Source: Ettlia oleoabundans (Eukaryota > Chlorophyta > Chlorophyceae > Chlamydomonadales). From it: a stretch of DNA of 64,000 nucleotides. Shown piece by piece: positions 23,475-35,415 of this stretch (position 1 is its first letter; the number at the start of each line of letters is the position of its first letter). The DNA is taken from NCBI GenBank assembly GCA_019693395.1, contig JAAMXP010001172.1, forward strand, positions 5,754 to 69,753, in the 5' to 3' direction. The position numbers were made by a program, and so were the translations under genes. The notes below the pieces were generated by a model, which saw only the letters and a program-made list of their open reading frames with translations, did not search any database and was not told the origin of the DNA.

Positions 23475-24029
23475 CTCGTGAACCAAACAAAAGCCAAGTG
23501 CCACCCGGTTCATGCTAGTCAATACCGTTCATCATGCCGGTCATCTGGCCCGCGTGTGTATTGGTGCGCAGGTGAAATACACGGCACTTGATTGTTCCAT
23601 TTTGTTAAGGAGTCTGTAAGGATGAATGTGGTGATTTGGACTAGGAAGACGCCAAACGACATGAAAGCATAATGTCAGCAGCATATATTCTGCCTGAACA
23701 GATTGTGTGGCAAATGTCGTGTTTGACAGGTACACAAGCATGGTACAGCCTCACACACGCGCCTAACGAAACCCTAAACAGCGGTGTCATTGCCATTCCT
23801 TACAAGACTGAGGCTAGTAAACATATATGGGCCCCACAGACCGGTGCATGCTATTGATGCCCGCTAGTGCACTACCAGCTTCCTCCCAGCTTGGTTGCGA
23901 CCTTTGTCGGCCCACAACAGCCAAGCTCGCACCAATCTGCAATCGCCCAAAAGTGCTGTGCGTACACATGTTTCAGCTGCATCAATTTTCAAGTCAAAAA
24001 GTATTCCTGGAGGCAAACTGGGGACCTGG
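23475..24029. other. Intergenic between transposon and phosphatase gene
   Basis: No exon, RNA gene or repeat recognised. It should hold the 3' UTR of the minus-strand phosphatase gene. Confidence 0.4.
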
Positions 24030-26550
24030 TCACCAATCCTGCTCAGTTAAGCATTGACGCAGGCTCATCTGCTGCTCCTGGGTGAACCCAATGTGCTGCA
24101 TGTACTCCCGCATGCCTCCGTACCGCTCCTTGCAGTACTGCAGCCAAACGGGCAGAACTTGTGCAACAGAGGGTAATGAATGAGTTCTTAGGCGTTACAA
24201 AGCAGCATTGACTCTGCAAGGCAGTTGGCAAATGACCAGGCCCAGTATGCAGGCATCTGCATTCAGTGGATGACCAGATAGAGTATGCAGGCTTGCAAAC
24301 ATTGAGGCGAGATCTCGCCTATCGTCTGCGGCGCTTACCTGCAGCAGTCCATGCATGGCCTGTGGGGGGGCTGCTGCAAACACCTTCTCGTCCATGCCCT
24401 TTGTTTCTTTTTCAATGCCGCCCAGAGCAACCTCATGCACACCATCCGACCTGCAACACCAGGCTATTTTGTAGTTGAACACTGAGGCAGGCAGTCCAAT
24501 GAGCCCAGCAACTGATACGCTGCAAGGCATGCCTCGCTCATGCTGTGTACAATTCACTGTCAACCACACGATGCCACCTGACGTAATCAGCCACAATCTC
24601 CTCCTCGCTCACACCGCAGGCAGACAGCACCAATGCTGCCATGAGCCCTGTCCGATCCTTTCCTAGCTTGCAAAAAAACATGCAAGGCTGCCGCTGCTCC
24701 AGCGAATTGGTAATCAACTGCAGCATGCAAGATATTAGGGTTTGTTGTGTCTGGCAGGTATAATTGAACATACGGGCATGATGCACACAAACGTGTGTCA
24801 GCATGCAACAAGGGAAAGGCATCGATCATGCTAGTGCTGCCAAGCATCCTGCAAAATGCCAAGAAGCAGCTCGTAATCAAGCGTTCTGCCCTTGACCTAC
24901 CTGCAGCGATTTTGCAATGTCTGCCTGCGATGTGTCCACCAGGATTTGGTAAATTAACAACAGGCCACCACGATTGATTTCTCTGCAACCGTACACGAAT
25001 ATTGATGATTGAGGATGCAGCAACTGAGCAACAGGACTGCAAATTGCTCCATCAACATTACACCACCTATTACAACCAATGAAAATGCTGTTGACAGGCT
25101 ATGCACTTAATCAACAACTCTCACGGCATGAGCGTATCCCGCATGGACTCCTCGTTGCCAGTCAATTTATAAAAGCCAGCCCAGAGCAACTTTGATACTG
25201 GTAGTTTCCTGTAACTTTGTAAAAATGAAACGTTGAGACAAAGCAGTGCATAAAAGGGGAAAAGCACAAAAGCAACATTTATGTTACTGCAACACAGTGG
25301 TAACTTCAAGCACAATGGGCATGCGCAACTACATCCCACTCAGGTTGACTCGTGCACACTTACGTCATCATGCCACGGATTACGCGGCTGCGATCCAGTA
25401 ACGAAAGTCGATGCAGCTGGATGGGCGCCAATTCTAAGCCGTGCAATGCAGCGTTGTGGTCCACTCCAACCTGCATGCACACCATGGCATAGAGCAGCAT
25501 AGCAACTGCCTCAGAGCAGCAAGCTTCAGCGCATCAGCGGCACTGGATTCGGAGCATTGAATTGTTTGACACTTTCTGGAGTGCCAAGAGCGCCATGTTG
25601 CTCTTGAAACGATGCCAGTGTTTTTCTATCCACAGGCCCACCTCTGCCACGTTGCCGTTTACATCATAGGTCTTTATAACGCCGTTGCTCAGCATCAGTG
25701 ACCATGCGGTGTCCTCCTTGAGCTCGTCTGGCGACCTGGCGATATGTTGACGCAGAAGGTCACGGAAGCGGGTTGCTACTGGAGTAATTGATCACAGAAG
25801 TGGCATAGAAGGGAACAACCGCAACTCTTGCTGCAGCGGTCAGTAAAGACAGAGCACCTCATAGTTAACTGTACCGGCAAAAAAGTGCGGAACTGCGGAT
25901 AAATGATTGCTGCTGACGAACCTGAGATCGATCATTTGCTGCACCCTCAGCTGCTTGCGCAACAGCATCACGTCATCCTGGGACGCATGCGCAGGGCTGC
26001 CAGAGCGGAACAAACGACCTGCATACAACATTCAAGTGTGCCCAAGTGGTGCAATGCAGAATAACCTGCGAATAACCGAAGCAGCAGGTTTATCTGCTGC
26101 CTTCGGATGATTTCGGTGACGCTGGCGACAACCAAACTCACCTGGTATTAGCTGGGGGCATGCTTCAGCAAGGTCCCTGGCATTCTTTATGTGTGCCAGT
26201 GCGCTTAGGTGCATAGCTGAAGGCAACCGATGCACTGAAGCTGTTCCAGTAGCAGCCTCAGAGCTGGTGCTGCCCATTCTGCTGCTGCCGCCGCCGGCTG
26301 CTGACTGGGTACTCTGATTCTCGAGGCGCGCTGGCCGTGGGCTGCACCGAGGCGACTGCTGGGCAACACGGCAAGCCACACTCCCGGCTTTTGGGTGAAG
26401 AAGCTGGCCCACTAGGCGTCTGCAAGCGAATGTGGTTTGCTGACTTGCGATGCTGCAATCGTTAACGTGTTACCCTGGCCCAAGCAGTTCTCTGTTACCC
26501 GAAGGCGCTTACCCCAAGAAGACCTTGCTCGAGACGACCCCCCTCGACAT
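24030..26550 (-). CDS. Protein tyrosine phosphatase, Y_phosphatase3 (PF13350-like) family
   Basis: The family hydrolyses phosphotyrosine or related phosphoesters through a cysteine-phosphate intermediate. Ten minus-strand exons (26550-26513, 26419-26142, 26018-25922, 25735-25642, 25470-25364, 25208-25125, 24982-24901, 24717-24578, 24450-24339, 24137-24030) join in frame to 379 residues. Family features in order: NARDLAEACP, PGRLFRSGSP, the MIDLRSPDE segment, RGGLLLIYQIL, the P-loop FFCKLGKDRTG (Cys about 276, Arg about 282), GVSEEEIVADYVR, and the C-terminal YCKERYGGMREYMQHIGF. The usual His before the catalytic Cys is Phe here. The first 60 residues are rich in Ser, Arg and Pro and could be a targeting segment. 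It lies head-to-head with NOC2. Confidence 0.87.
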
Positions 26551-26751
26551 GCAGACCCTGCCTTCCGCGCTGCTATTGTGTGAGCGCCGTGTATTGCCAA
26601 GCCGCAACGTCAATTTGCAACGTAAAGGGCATTTGTAAATTCCACAACCCTAGCGCAGTGCAAGTGCAGTACATTGTAAAGTGTGCTCAAATTTCTCGGC
26701 TTTGCGTTGTGCTTTTCCGCATGTCTTGAGGGGTAGTCTTTTCCATCAACA
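26551..26751. promoter_or_regulatory. Shared head-to-head promoter, phosphatase / NOC2
   Basis: Only about 200 bases separate the start codons of two divergent genes, so both promoters and 5' UTRs must fit here or overlap. No TATA-like box or known motif was identified with confidence. Confidence 0.5.
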
Positions 26752-29700
26752 ATGGGAAAAGTTGCAAAGAAGACGCGCAAGTTCAACGCCAAGCACCTGA
26801 AATCGGCCATCAGGCAGCGCAAAACATTGCAAAAGATAAAGCGAGCAAGGCAGCAGAAGGAGGCGGAACGAGGCAAGCTGTGCCCTGCATGCAGAGTGCA
26901 CTGAAGCAAGGGGAGCGCTATGTGGCCGCCAGGGACCTAAAAAAGCAGCGTTTTCAATGGCATTCATGTAAACCGGCGCTGTCCAGCGCCTTCAAACGCC
27001 GCCGACGTTTGCACGCCCGCCCCCAACCGTTCGCCATCGCTCTCCCAGCTCTTCCCAACGCCGTCAGCCTCAGCGGAAGGGCGCCCTTCTCCTTGTTTGC
27101 AGCGCATAAAACGGAGCATAATGCACAAGATTCTATAGATAAGGGGCAGCAGGCTGCCATCTCTGCCAAGGCGCTGGAGAACATGTCTATTGACGAGTTC
27201 CTTGATGGTGGCTTCCTAGATGCTCAGCCAGCTGCTGGCAGCGGCGCCATTGGTGTCTCCGAGAACATCAGTGAGATTTAGCAAACCCATGTTGCGCTTG
27301 ATATGCACCAAATCAGCAAATCCGGTGTGCATGCTTCCTTGATCCCTTTCCAACCCCTTCTGGTGCACAAACAACTTGAGGGCATCATGCAGCGGCGCCC
27401 ATCCACTTCTATTCTCCATACGATCAACTCCATTCTATCCTTTGCGCGTCTGCAGATGACCAGTTGTCAGACAGTGATGTTGAGTTGGACAGCCAATCAA
27501 ATAGCGAGGAGGACATTGGTGTTATCCTGCAGTCGGCTGCGATCAAGACACGGGATGATCAGCGCCAGACAGGGAGGGCGGGGGCAACTTTGGAAACGAA
27601 CAAGCAGGCAGGAAACGAACAGCAGTCAGCAGCAGGAGATTATGATAATGGAAGTGCATGCTTGAATGATTCAGCGGGCAGCACTGAGGATGAGGATGAG
27701 CAGGGAGCTGTTGGGCAGGCGAGGCGCTCGCACAGTGTACAGGAGGCGCTCGATGCCGAAATAAAATCACACAAAACGCAGTTGGAGGCACTCAAGGAGC
27801 AGGACCCGGAGTTTTATGCCTATCTGCAGGTAGGTTGGATGCTGGAGGCATTGCCAGGTTGCTATCCTTTATGGGGAAAGAGTTCAAGCTGTGGGTTGCT
27901 CAAGCTGCAGTACCTGAATTTGTTGCATTGAGATTGTGTTTAAGTGGTAAGTGGCTTGGTGCAGTCTACCGACAAGGAGCTCCTGAGTTTTGGCAAGGAT
28001 CCAGAGGATGAGCTGGACATCGAGGAGGAGGAGGAAGAAGAGGACGAGGCGTTGGGGGATGTTGAGCGGGAGCAGACTGGCGGTGGTGGGGCAGGAGCTG
28101 GGGATCAACAGCATCAGCCCGGTGGTGTGACGATGGTTATGGTGGAGGGCTGGTGTGATGCAGCACGTGACAAAGCCAGTATGGGCGCCCTGCGCAACAT
28201 CTTGAAGGTAGTGCCCATTTGTTGGGATCAGTGGTGCCTTGCATTATGGATAGACAATGCAGTCCCTGCTGAACACCTTGTTTATTGGCCATTCTGCATC
28301 TTCATGAAGCCCCCTGCCATGCTTCAGGCCTATCGCGTGGCTTGCCGCTATGGAGATAGTGAGGAGCAGGTGGAGGAAAGCATGCGCATTGCAAGCAGCG
28401 CAGTGTACAACAAGTTAATGCTGTTTGTACTGGTAAGCAAAAGAGCAGTATGTGGGTGCTGTGTTTGTGGGATGGGGCCTGGGAGCGTGCGGGTGTGTGT
28501 TGGAGGGTTTCAGTGTCTGGTGGGGTTGGAGGAACAAAAGTGCAGTTTGATGCATCTGTGTGGTGGCCTCCACTCCCGTAGGCGCACATTCACATGTTGT
28601 GCGCTCATATGTGCAGCGTGAAATAGACGGCATCTTTCGGCGCATTCTGGTCGAGAGTGGCAGTGCCAAACAGCAGCAGCAGCCCCTCGCGGCAGCAGTG
28701 CTGGTAAATATCCCGCGCTGGAAGAAGGTTGAACCACTGGTGAAGAGCTACCTGGGCAACAGTCTGCATTTGCTGGGTGCGTTGCAGTCACAAGGCCAGG
28801 TGCTCATGATAGTGGGTTGCCACGGCGATTGCTGCAGTAGGGCCGTCGTTCAATAGGGGTTTCAAATGCATTCGTGCGAAAGACAGGAAATGGTAAAGGT
28901 TGGTCTGCTGCTGTTGAGTCATTTTGGTCGAATCGAGTCCCACACCCCTGGGCTGCTGAATTTGCTTATTAACTTGTTTGCATCAACACAGCTTGCGTGC
29001 GCAATTGGCATTTTGTCCGCCACTAGGCTCCAGTCAAGTCCATGCCGTCGCTCCACTTTTCCAGCGCGTTGCTGAGTCGTTGGCAGCCAACAACAACCAT
29101 TGGTGGCATTACCTGGCAGCCATGCCTGCTAAGTTACCAGCGGTGGTAGTGGCTCTGAGTTATTGCCCCGAACACTTTACCTCTTTTTACCCTGAATGTG
29201 TTTCACCTTGATGACATCTTCTTCGGTCCTTCATGCATTGATTGTTGCCTCAAGCTGCCCCTGCGTCTGTGTGTAGGTGCTCTAACTGACAGCACCATGT
29301 TGACATTTATACTGCGCCGGCTGCGTGCCTCCACCGTACTGATGGCGCCGTTTGAAAAGCTGCAGCGCCGGCTGCTTAAAGTGGCACTGGGCTTGTTTGG
29401 TGCAGCGGACAATGCACCACGTGTGCAGGCAGTTCTAATGGTGCGACAAATGGCGCTGGAGCTGCCACAGCCTGCGCTAGACAACTGCCTTAAGGTGAGG
29501 CAAAGGCAAGGAAGGTGTATTCACTGTATGTCGAGCTTGGACAGTTTTTTTGATCAACACCCATACCTAGCTGACACCTTCGCCATTTGCCGGCCAAAAT
29601 GCTTGGGCCGCTTGCTACAGGGCGTGTATCGCGCTTTTAGCACAAATGCGAAGTTTGTCAATTCAGCCACAATGCCTCAAATTAACTTTATGGCCGCGGC

Positions 29701-32324
29701 AGTGGTGGAGATGTACGGCATCAACCCAGGTACAACCGGCATGTTTGTAGCGATCTATGCCGGAGGCTCGTGCCGTGAGTGGGGCAAAGGTAGATTGATT
29801 CACTGAATTGGCAGGTTGTACCGAAATATCAACAACCAACAGCATGTTGTGCCCTATCAACTGGCCGGCTTGCTTTGCAGCTGTATCCTACCAGCATGCT
29901 TTTAATTTCATCCGTCAGCTGGCAATGCTGATGCGATCAGCAATGACAAGGAAGAGCAAGGAGGCATATCGCGAGGTGTACTGCTGGCAGGTGTGTTCAC
30001 GACGCTTTTTCTAGCAGTTCTTGCTGAATTTATTGAGTAAGGTGTGTGTACATATTGTCAAAGTGCTTGCATGCCCCCCCCCCNNNNNNNNNNNCACACA
30101 CACACACACGCTCCCCCGTGGGCACGCACGTACACACACGGCACACACGCGCCACCACCAGCATTACCCACAATGGCACAATACATGCACAATCGTGCAT
30201 TCGCATGCAGGTTCCTACCTACTCAACACGTCTTGTTTATGCCCTGTTCTCCCACACAGACCATCAACTGCTTGGAGCTCTGGGCAAAGCTGCTGGCAGC
30301 TAAAGCTAACGAGGGGCAACTGCGTCCCCTAATCTATCCAGTCACTCAGGCAGGGGGAAGGCGACTGATCATTGTTGCAACAGGACAAGCTGTTATTGTG
30401 CACCCCATCACCCCCCACCCTACCGTAACAATCTCATGCCGTATTGACTCCCTCTTGTGTGCAGCTTTTGTTGGGTGTGGCACGCTTGGTGCCCGCGCCC
30501 GCCTATTTTCCCCTGCGCCTGCGCTGCGCAAGGGCGCTTAACCGGCTTGGGGAGGCCACCAATACTTTCATCCCGGTTGCGCCTATCCTGCTGGAGGTGC
30601 TGCAGTGGAGCGCGCTGCGCAAGGCACCCAAACAGGGGGGCGGTCAACAGCCTGACGTGCTGCTTCAGCTGCACGTTAGCGAGGCCAACATGCGAACCCC
30701 ACAATTCCAAACTGAAATCATGAATCAGGTGGGATTGGTGATCATATTTGCTGCCTACTCCTCTTGCCAGTTGGGTTGTCTTGTGATCCTCGTCCTTCCA
30801 AACATTCACCCTCTGGCTGGCCTGTTACAGGTGGCGGAGCTTCTGGCCGAGCACCTGGCGTGTTGGGGCTGTCACATTGCCTTTCCCGAGCTAGCTTATT
30901 TAACCCTCAGCCAGCTCCGCAAGTTCATGAAGAACACGATGGTGGAGCGCTTTAAGTAAGGAATGCGGCCTGCTGCAAGCTGGGCTGGCCATGTGGCACA
31001 TGTGGGAAAGTATGAGGGAGCTTTCGTAATCTGCCGGCAACCGTGGTGGATGTGCGGCCACTGAACACAACAAGTTGTTCCTGTCAACACTTCGCAGAAA
31101 GACGACGAAGCAGCTGATTGAGGCAATTGAGAAGACTGTGGTTTTTGTGGGGCGAGCTCGCGACCAGGTGTGTATGTTGGCATAGCTCGGGGCCGATGGT
31201 TGTATTGGCATGGGGTGCTTTTGCTTGGCTGGTATGGTGTCATGCCATTGCTGACTATGTTCTTGTCGCATCAACCCTGTGTTGCTGTTGTGCACCTTGT
31301 TAAATGTCAGGTGGACTTTTCCCCCAAAGACTTGGATAAAGTGGGCACGTTTCTGGCCAAGGAAAAAGCAGCCAAGCAGGTATGCGTGTGCTCTGGCAGT
31401 CGCTGGCACGGGGTTCGCTTACATACATGCATGCTTGTATTGATTCGTGCTTGTTTGGGCTGTTGAGGGTATTGTCATGCAAAACTTGAGCCCCAAGAAA
31501 CCCTCATTGTGCAGGCTCCCATTCAGCAATATGCTCGTGCGCTGTTAGACCGTGCACGTGAGCGGCTGCAGATGCGGCAGGTTGATGAGCTGGAGCTGGG
31601 TGGAGCGCAGCTGGCTGCAGCTGACGGTGCCAGGTGAGTGGATGTTGTCACTGTCTGTGGTGCTGGGTGAGAATTCTTGTTCTGATGGCAGTGAAAGAGT
31701 GGTAGCCGGGTGTTGGTAGGTGGCTAGGGGGTGCGAGAGTGGATGTGCGGGGATGAGGCAAGGGAACTGACACCTTGCGGCATGTAATTCTTCACTTCTG
31801 ACTGCAGCGACGATGATGAGGTGCTAACAGGCAGTCTGCTGCCCAACAAGCATCCCAACAAGCAGCCGCAGCTGGTTGACGCAAGGGTGGCCGCTGCAGG
31901 TGGCCCTTCCGGCAAGCAGCGCATGACAGCAGCAGCAGCACCCACACAGGGGGGGGAGCCTGTTGATAGCAGCGAGTCAGAGCGAGGTGATGAGGAGGTG
32001 GTGCCATACCAGCTGTCTGACGATGATGACAGCACTGGCGAGGACCCAGATATGTTTGGAGACAGCGTCGAGGAGGAGGAGGAGGAGTGCGAAGAAGATG
32101 AGCAGCAGCCACCGAAGAAGTTGCACTTATCTCAGCCGCCACAGCAACAGCAGCGTAATGGGGCCCACAAAGGCAGCCGTGGCATGCCTCAGTTTAGTTC
32201 CCACCGACAGAGTAGAACCGGTGGGGTTGGCAACCTTTCGCACACAAAAAACAAGGGCAGAAGTGGAAGGCAAGGCCGCGGCGGCAGGGCAGGCGGACGC
32301 AGCAGAACGTTTGGCGGCTGTTAG
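26752..32324 (+). CDS. NOC2: Nucleolar complex protein 2 (NOC2)
   Basis: NOC2 pairs with NOC1 or NOC3 in maturation and nuclear movement of 60S pre-ribosomes. Sixteen exons (26752-26872, 27103-27270, 27456-27829, 27965-28207, 28328-28432, 28617-28776, 29277-29494, 29621-29729, 29881-29990, 30260-30349, 30465-30728, 30831-30955, 31098-31167, 31311-31379, 31515-31633, 31808-32324) join in frame to 953 residues. The N-terminus is basic ([15 protein letters not shown]), then acidic tracts, the helical Noc2 domain ([65 protein letters not shown]), an acidic C-terminal stretch and a Gly/Arg-rich end. Two introns use GC donors: 26873 (GAG|GCAAGC) and 30350 (CAG|GCAGGG). The intron at 29991-30259 contains an N gap. 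Both its flanking exons keep phase. Confidence 0.93.
30084..30094. other. Assembly gap in a NOC2 intron
   Basis: Eleven N lie between a poly-C run and a CA repeat. The gap is probably a collapsed simple repeat and does not interrupt coding sequence. Confidence 0.95.
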
Positions 32325-32328
32325 GCCC

Positions 32329-32430
32329 TTTGTTTGTTTGTTTGTTTGTTTGTTTGTTTGTTTGTTTGTTTGTTTGTTTGTTTGTTTGTTTGTTTGTTTG
32401 TTTGTTTTTCCTTTGTTTGTTTGTTTGTTG
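32329..32430. repeat. TTTG microsatellite after NOC2
   Basis: About 19 perfect TTTG units run from 32329 to about 32406, then an interruption, then five more units. It starts five bases after the NOC2 stop codon and so lies in its 3' UTR. Translating it gives spurious Phe/Val/Cys/Leu or Lys/Gln/Thr/Asn repeats. Confidence 0.95.
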
Positions 32431-32720
32431 GTTCGGGCATAATTATTGTAAAAACCTGCTGACAAGCTGTGGCAACCCTTTTGGCTGCCCCAGCTGCTCT
32501 CAACATCATCGTGACTCCACAGGCCAACTGCATGTTGAGAAGCTCTTTAGCACCGCCAAATCCTCGGGGGAAAGGCAGGAGGAGCTGGCAACGCCATCGA
32601 TGGATATCCCCCTTCACCGGCCGTGAATCACGGCTGTGGTACACCACTTCTTCTACAATTGTACTGCTTTCTACGAAATGATCTCAAAGCAGCTCTACTC
32701 GGCCTCACTTGCTTTCTGGA

Positions 32721-33539
32721 TAAGGGGGGATTCGCGTCAAACTTGGGTACTTACGAGCCTTGAGGAGGGGTCGGGCACCCCTCCCCCACCTACCACCCAT
32801 TCGACCCCTCCCCTGCCACATCAACCCGTGCTCAGGGGTGCAGACCCCCCTGCCCCCTACCCACCTGCTTTGTACCCCTCCTACCCACCAGCCCAGCCAG
32901 TGTTTGCATAGCTTGTGCGGCTAACTATACCACAATTACAGGCTCAGATTATAATTGAAATAACACAAACCACGCTATAAACAAGACAGCAGGGTGGCAG
33001 GTATCAACATGACGGCGTGGCGCACGCGCGGGCAGGGGCGGGCAGGGCTCCTTTTGGCGTCAAAACACCCAATCTACTGTAGCAGTTTGCAGCAGCTGGA
33101 GGTGTTTGGACGTGGCACCCAGATTGGCAAGGCATGAGGGAACCTCAGGGCCAGTGCCCTGCAAAAGGGCCGGGTTTACGGCGGAAGGGAGGGAGCGGCA
33201 TGTTGGCATGCTCGTTCACCAGCCTGTCAGCCCAAACAGGCGCTGCAAGGCGCTCTTCTCCTGCCCTGTTTCTGACTGGTATTGGAACGTTATCGCCACG
33301 CACTGCAAGCCACGAATCTCTACGCTAACCCCGTGCTGACCTGGCCTTGGCAAGCTGTCCGACAGGTGGACAGCAGGGGTCAGGAAACCCCTCACCCCCA
33401 TCCCCCACCCTTCCATCCCGTCACGGGTACCAGACATATTGTGCAGGAGGGGTCCAGACCCCTCCCCCCTACCCTCCCAAACCCCCTGACCCCTGCCTAT
33501 AGCTCGTAGGTACCCAAGTTTGACGCGAAATTCCCCTTA
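32721..33539. mobile_element. Inverted-repeat element, 819 bp
   Basis: The arms 32721-32758 and 33502-33539 are inverted repeats of about 38 bp with only a few differences; both contain CGCGTCAAACTTGGGTAC and end TACGAGC. The interior is rich in C-runs (CCCCTCCC), and similar C-rich blocks occur inside both arms. It has no coding capacity that I recognise. The flanks do not show an unambiguous target duplication. It fits a MITE-like non-autonomous DNA element. Confidence 0.75.
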
Positions 33540-33832
33540 ACTACGATAATTAAGGTACCCCGCGGGAGCGAATGTTGAAGCGTTCCCGGCTTCCGCGTCC
33601 CGCGGCTGATAGCAGTGAACTTTTCGGGTCCGAGCTGAAATTCAGGTCTGTAGCAGCGGGTTTGTATCCTGATGACAACCAGCATCTGCTCTGGGTGAGG
33701 ACAGAGAGACCTCGCTGCCACAAGCCGCCGGTGAGCAGCCGCCGTTGACCTGCTGTCGCACTCCACCTGCGCAGGAACATACCGCGTGTCTCGGCCGCAC
33801 AAGTATCGATCTATCACGGGCTGACTGCAGGC
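33540..33832. other. Intergenic before unknown membrane-protein gene
   Basis: No feature recognised with confidence. A possible splice acceptor near 33829 suggests the downstream gene could begin further left than annotated. Confidence 0.35.
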
Positions 33833-35415
33833 TTGCTGTCTCTGTGCTCAATTCATTTGCTATTGAGCGGGCAATGGGGGCAAGCAGCTCTTAGCCTCAC
33901 TGGTGGCTGCCTTTCTTTGGCCTCCATCGGGTGGGCTGTCAAATCTGAGCGCCGGGGCCTCCTGTTTTTGGCGGACCTGTACCATGCTTTTGTCATGGCC
34001 TATTTAGGATCTAGTAGTCTAAGTTTTATGGCCCTGCCCAGTGGCGGCAGCTGCCTGCATATGCTGGCCAATTTCGCTTATAGCAACACAGCCGCTTGGC
34101 AGGTGGGTTTGCCTGCCTGTGAATCAATTGTTACAAAACAATACCACGTACTTTTCTGGATATCATTCACGAAGCTATTGGCCATCTGTGTTGTTCCTGT
34201 TGTGTAGCTTCTCAGTAGCATTTTGGTGCGGCGTTTGGAGTTCTGGCATCTGGTCATCAGACAGATTTGTGTGGTGCTTTTCGTGGTGCGAAAGGAGGGT
34301 TACAACCACAGCAGCACATCAGGGCGTCTTGCAGCAGGGTCAGCCCAGGCAGGGCCTCTCATTGCAAGGTTATGCTATTATGGCTGTCTCAGCCACCCAT
34401 ACTCTGCGCATTTGAAAGAGGAAAGTGTGCATTTGTTGTACAGCAGACTTGAGGCCCCTATTTCAACGGTGTACCACTCCTTGCTTGGTGTGCTGCAGCT
34501 GCCATGGAGTGGGCAGCTGTGCCAAGGTGCTGTATCCTCTCCAGCAGCAACAGTCGTCATCCACAGACTGTTTGCCTACCTCTCGCGACTGTCGCTCTTT
34601 TATGCGGCTCCGATTTCCATCCCCCTGTTGGCGCCTAGCAGCTTGCACGTGTGTGAGCTGTATGCGCACGGAAGCTGCATGTGAATGTGTGCAGCGTTGG
34701 ATGGCAGATGCTTGAACCGCCTGATCCTGCCTTGTACATGCACTGATGTTAGCACCTAACTTCTGGTGCTACTGCAGGGGCAGTGTTGCATCCTGAATGC
34801 CTGGGTAATCGTCACTGGTGGCGTTATTTGGCCTGTCTTCCTTGCTTTTAGTGCAGAGCAGCACCACAGGTGAAGTTTTTCAACGGTTGCAGCAAACTGT
34901 TTTAGCAGCTTTGCAGTGAGCAGGAGCGCCCCCATTCCACCCACCCACCCCGCTTCGCCGCATACATGCCACCGCACCGGCAGCAAAGAGTAACGTATGC
35001 TGTTCGTCTTTGCAGGCAGTCGTCCTGCCAGGCGTGGCGTCACAGTGTCAGCAGGAACAGTTACGGCGGCTACAGGCGTCATGAGATGGCTGAACCCAAG
35101 CGGAGTCGGTCTGCCAGTCCTGGTTTTGGTGCAGGTGACTTGCAAGGCAGTGTTATATATACAGTTTGTCATGATGAACTGCCACAGCCATCTGGTCCTG
35201 ACACGCTGCTGGGTCGCCTGCGGCATCGGCGCCTGCGAGGACGCCTGGAAGCGCTGTTGCAGGACACCACAGTTGCTGCAGAGCATGACGAGGAGGTCGT
35301 CAAGGCGCTCTTGCTGGCAGTCGAGCCGCATTGTCGGCTGTGGATAGTAGCAGGGGCTGGTTTTATGTCGGTGGCCACTTTTCCATTGTTGATTACCCTA
35401 TGGTCACGCACATGA
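33833..35415 (+). CDS. Unrecognised multi-exon membrane protein
   Basis: I do not recognise a family. Plausible exons are about 33833-34101 (ends TAAWQ|), 34208 to about 34650, about 34780-34871 and about 35016-35415; the first two join in phase. The encoded segments contain several hydrophobic stretches (for example LLFLADLYHAFVMAYL, FWHLVIRQICVVLFVV and AWVIVTGGVIWPVFLAF), suggesting a multi-pass membrane protein. The last exon is charged, with RSRSASP and LLGRLRHRRLRGRLEALL. The start, the 3' end of exon 2 and the stop are uncertain. It lies between an inverted-repeat element and a convergent region, so a decayed gene cannot be excluded. Confidence 0.45.

Noticed and set aside
27456..27829. 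Separate gene for the acidic 155-codon frame
   Set aside because: Exact splice sites and phase on both sides place it as exon 3 of NOC2.
32127..32465. Lys/Gln/Thr/Asn-repeat protein on the minus strand
   Set aside because: The repeat is a translation of the TTTG microsatellite in the NOC2 3' UTR.
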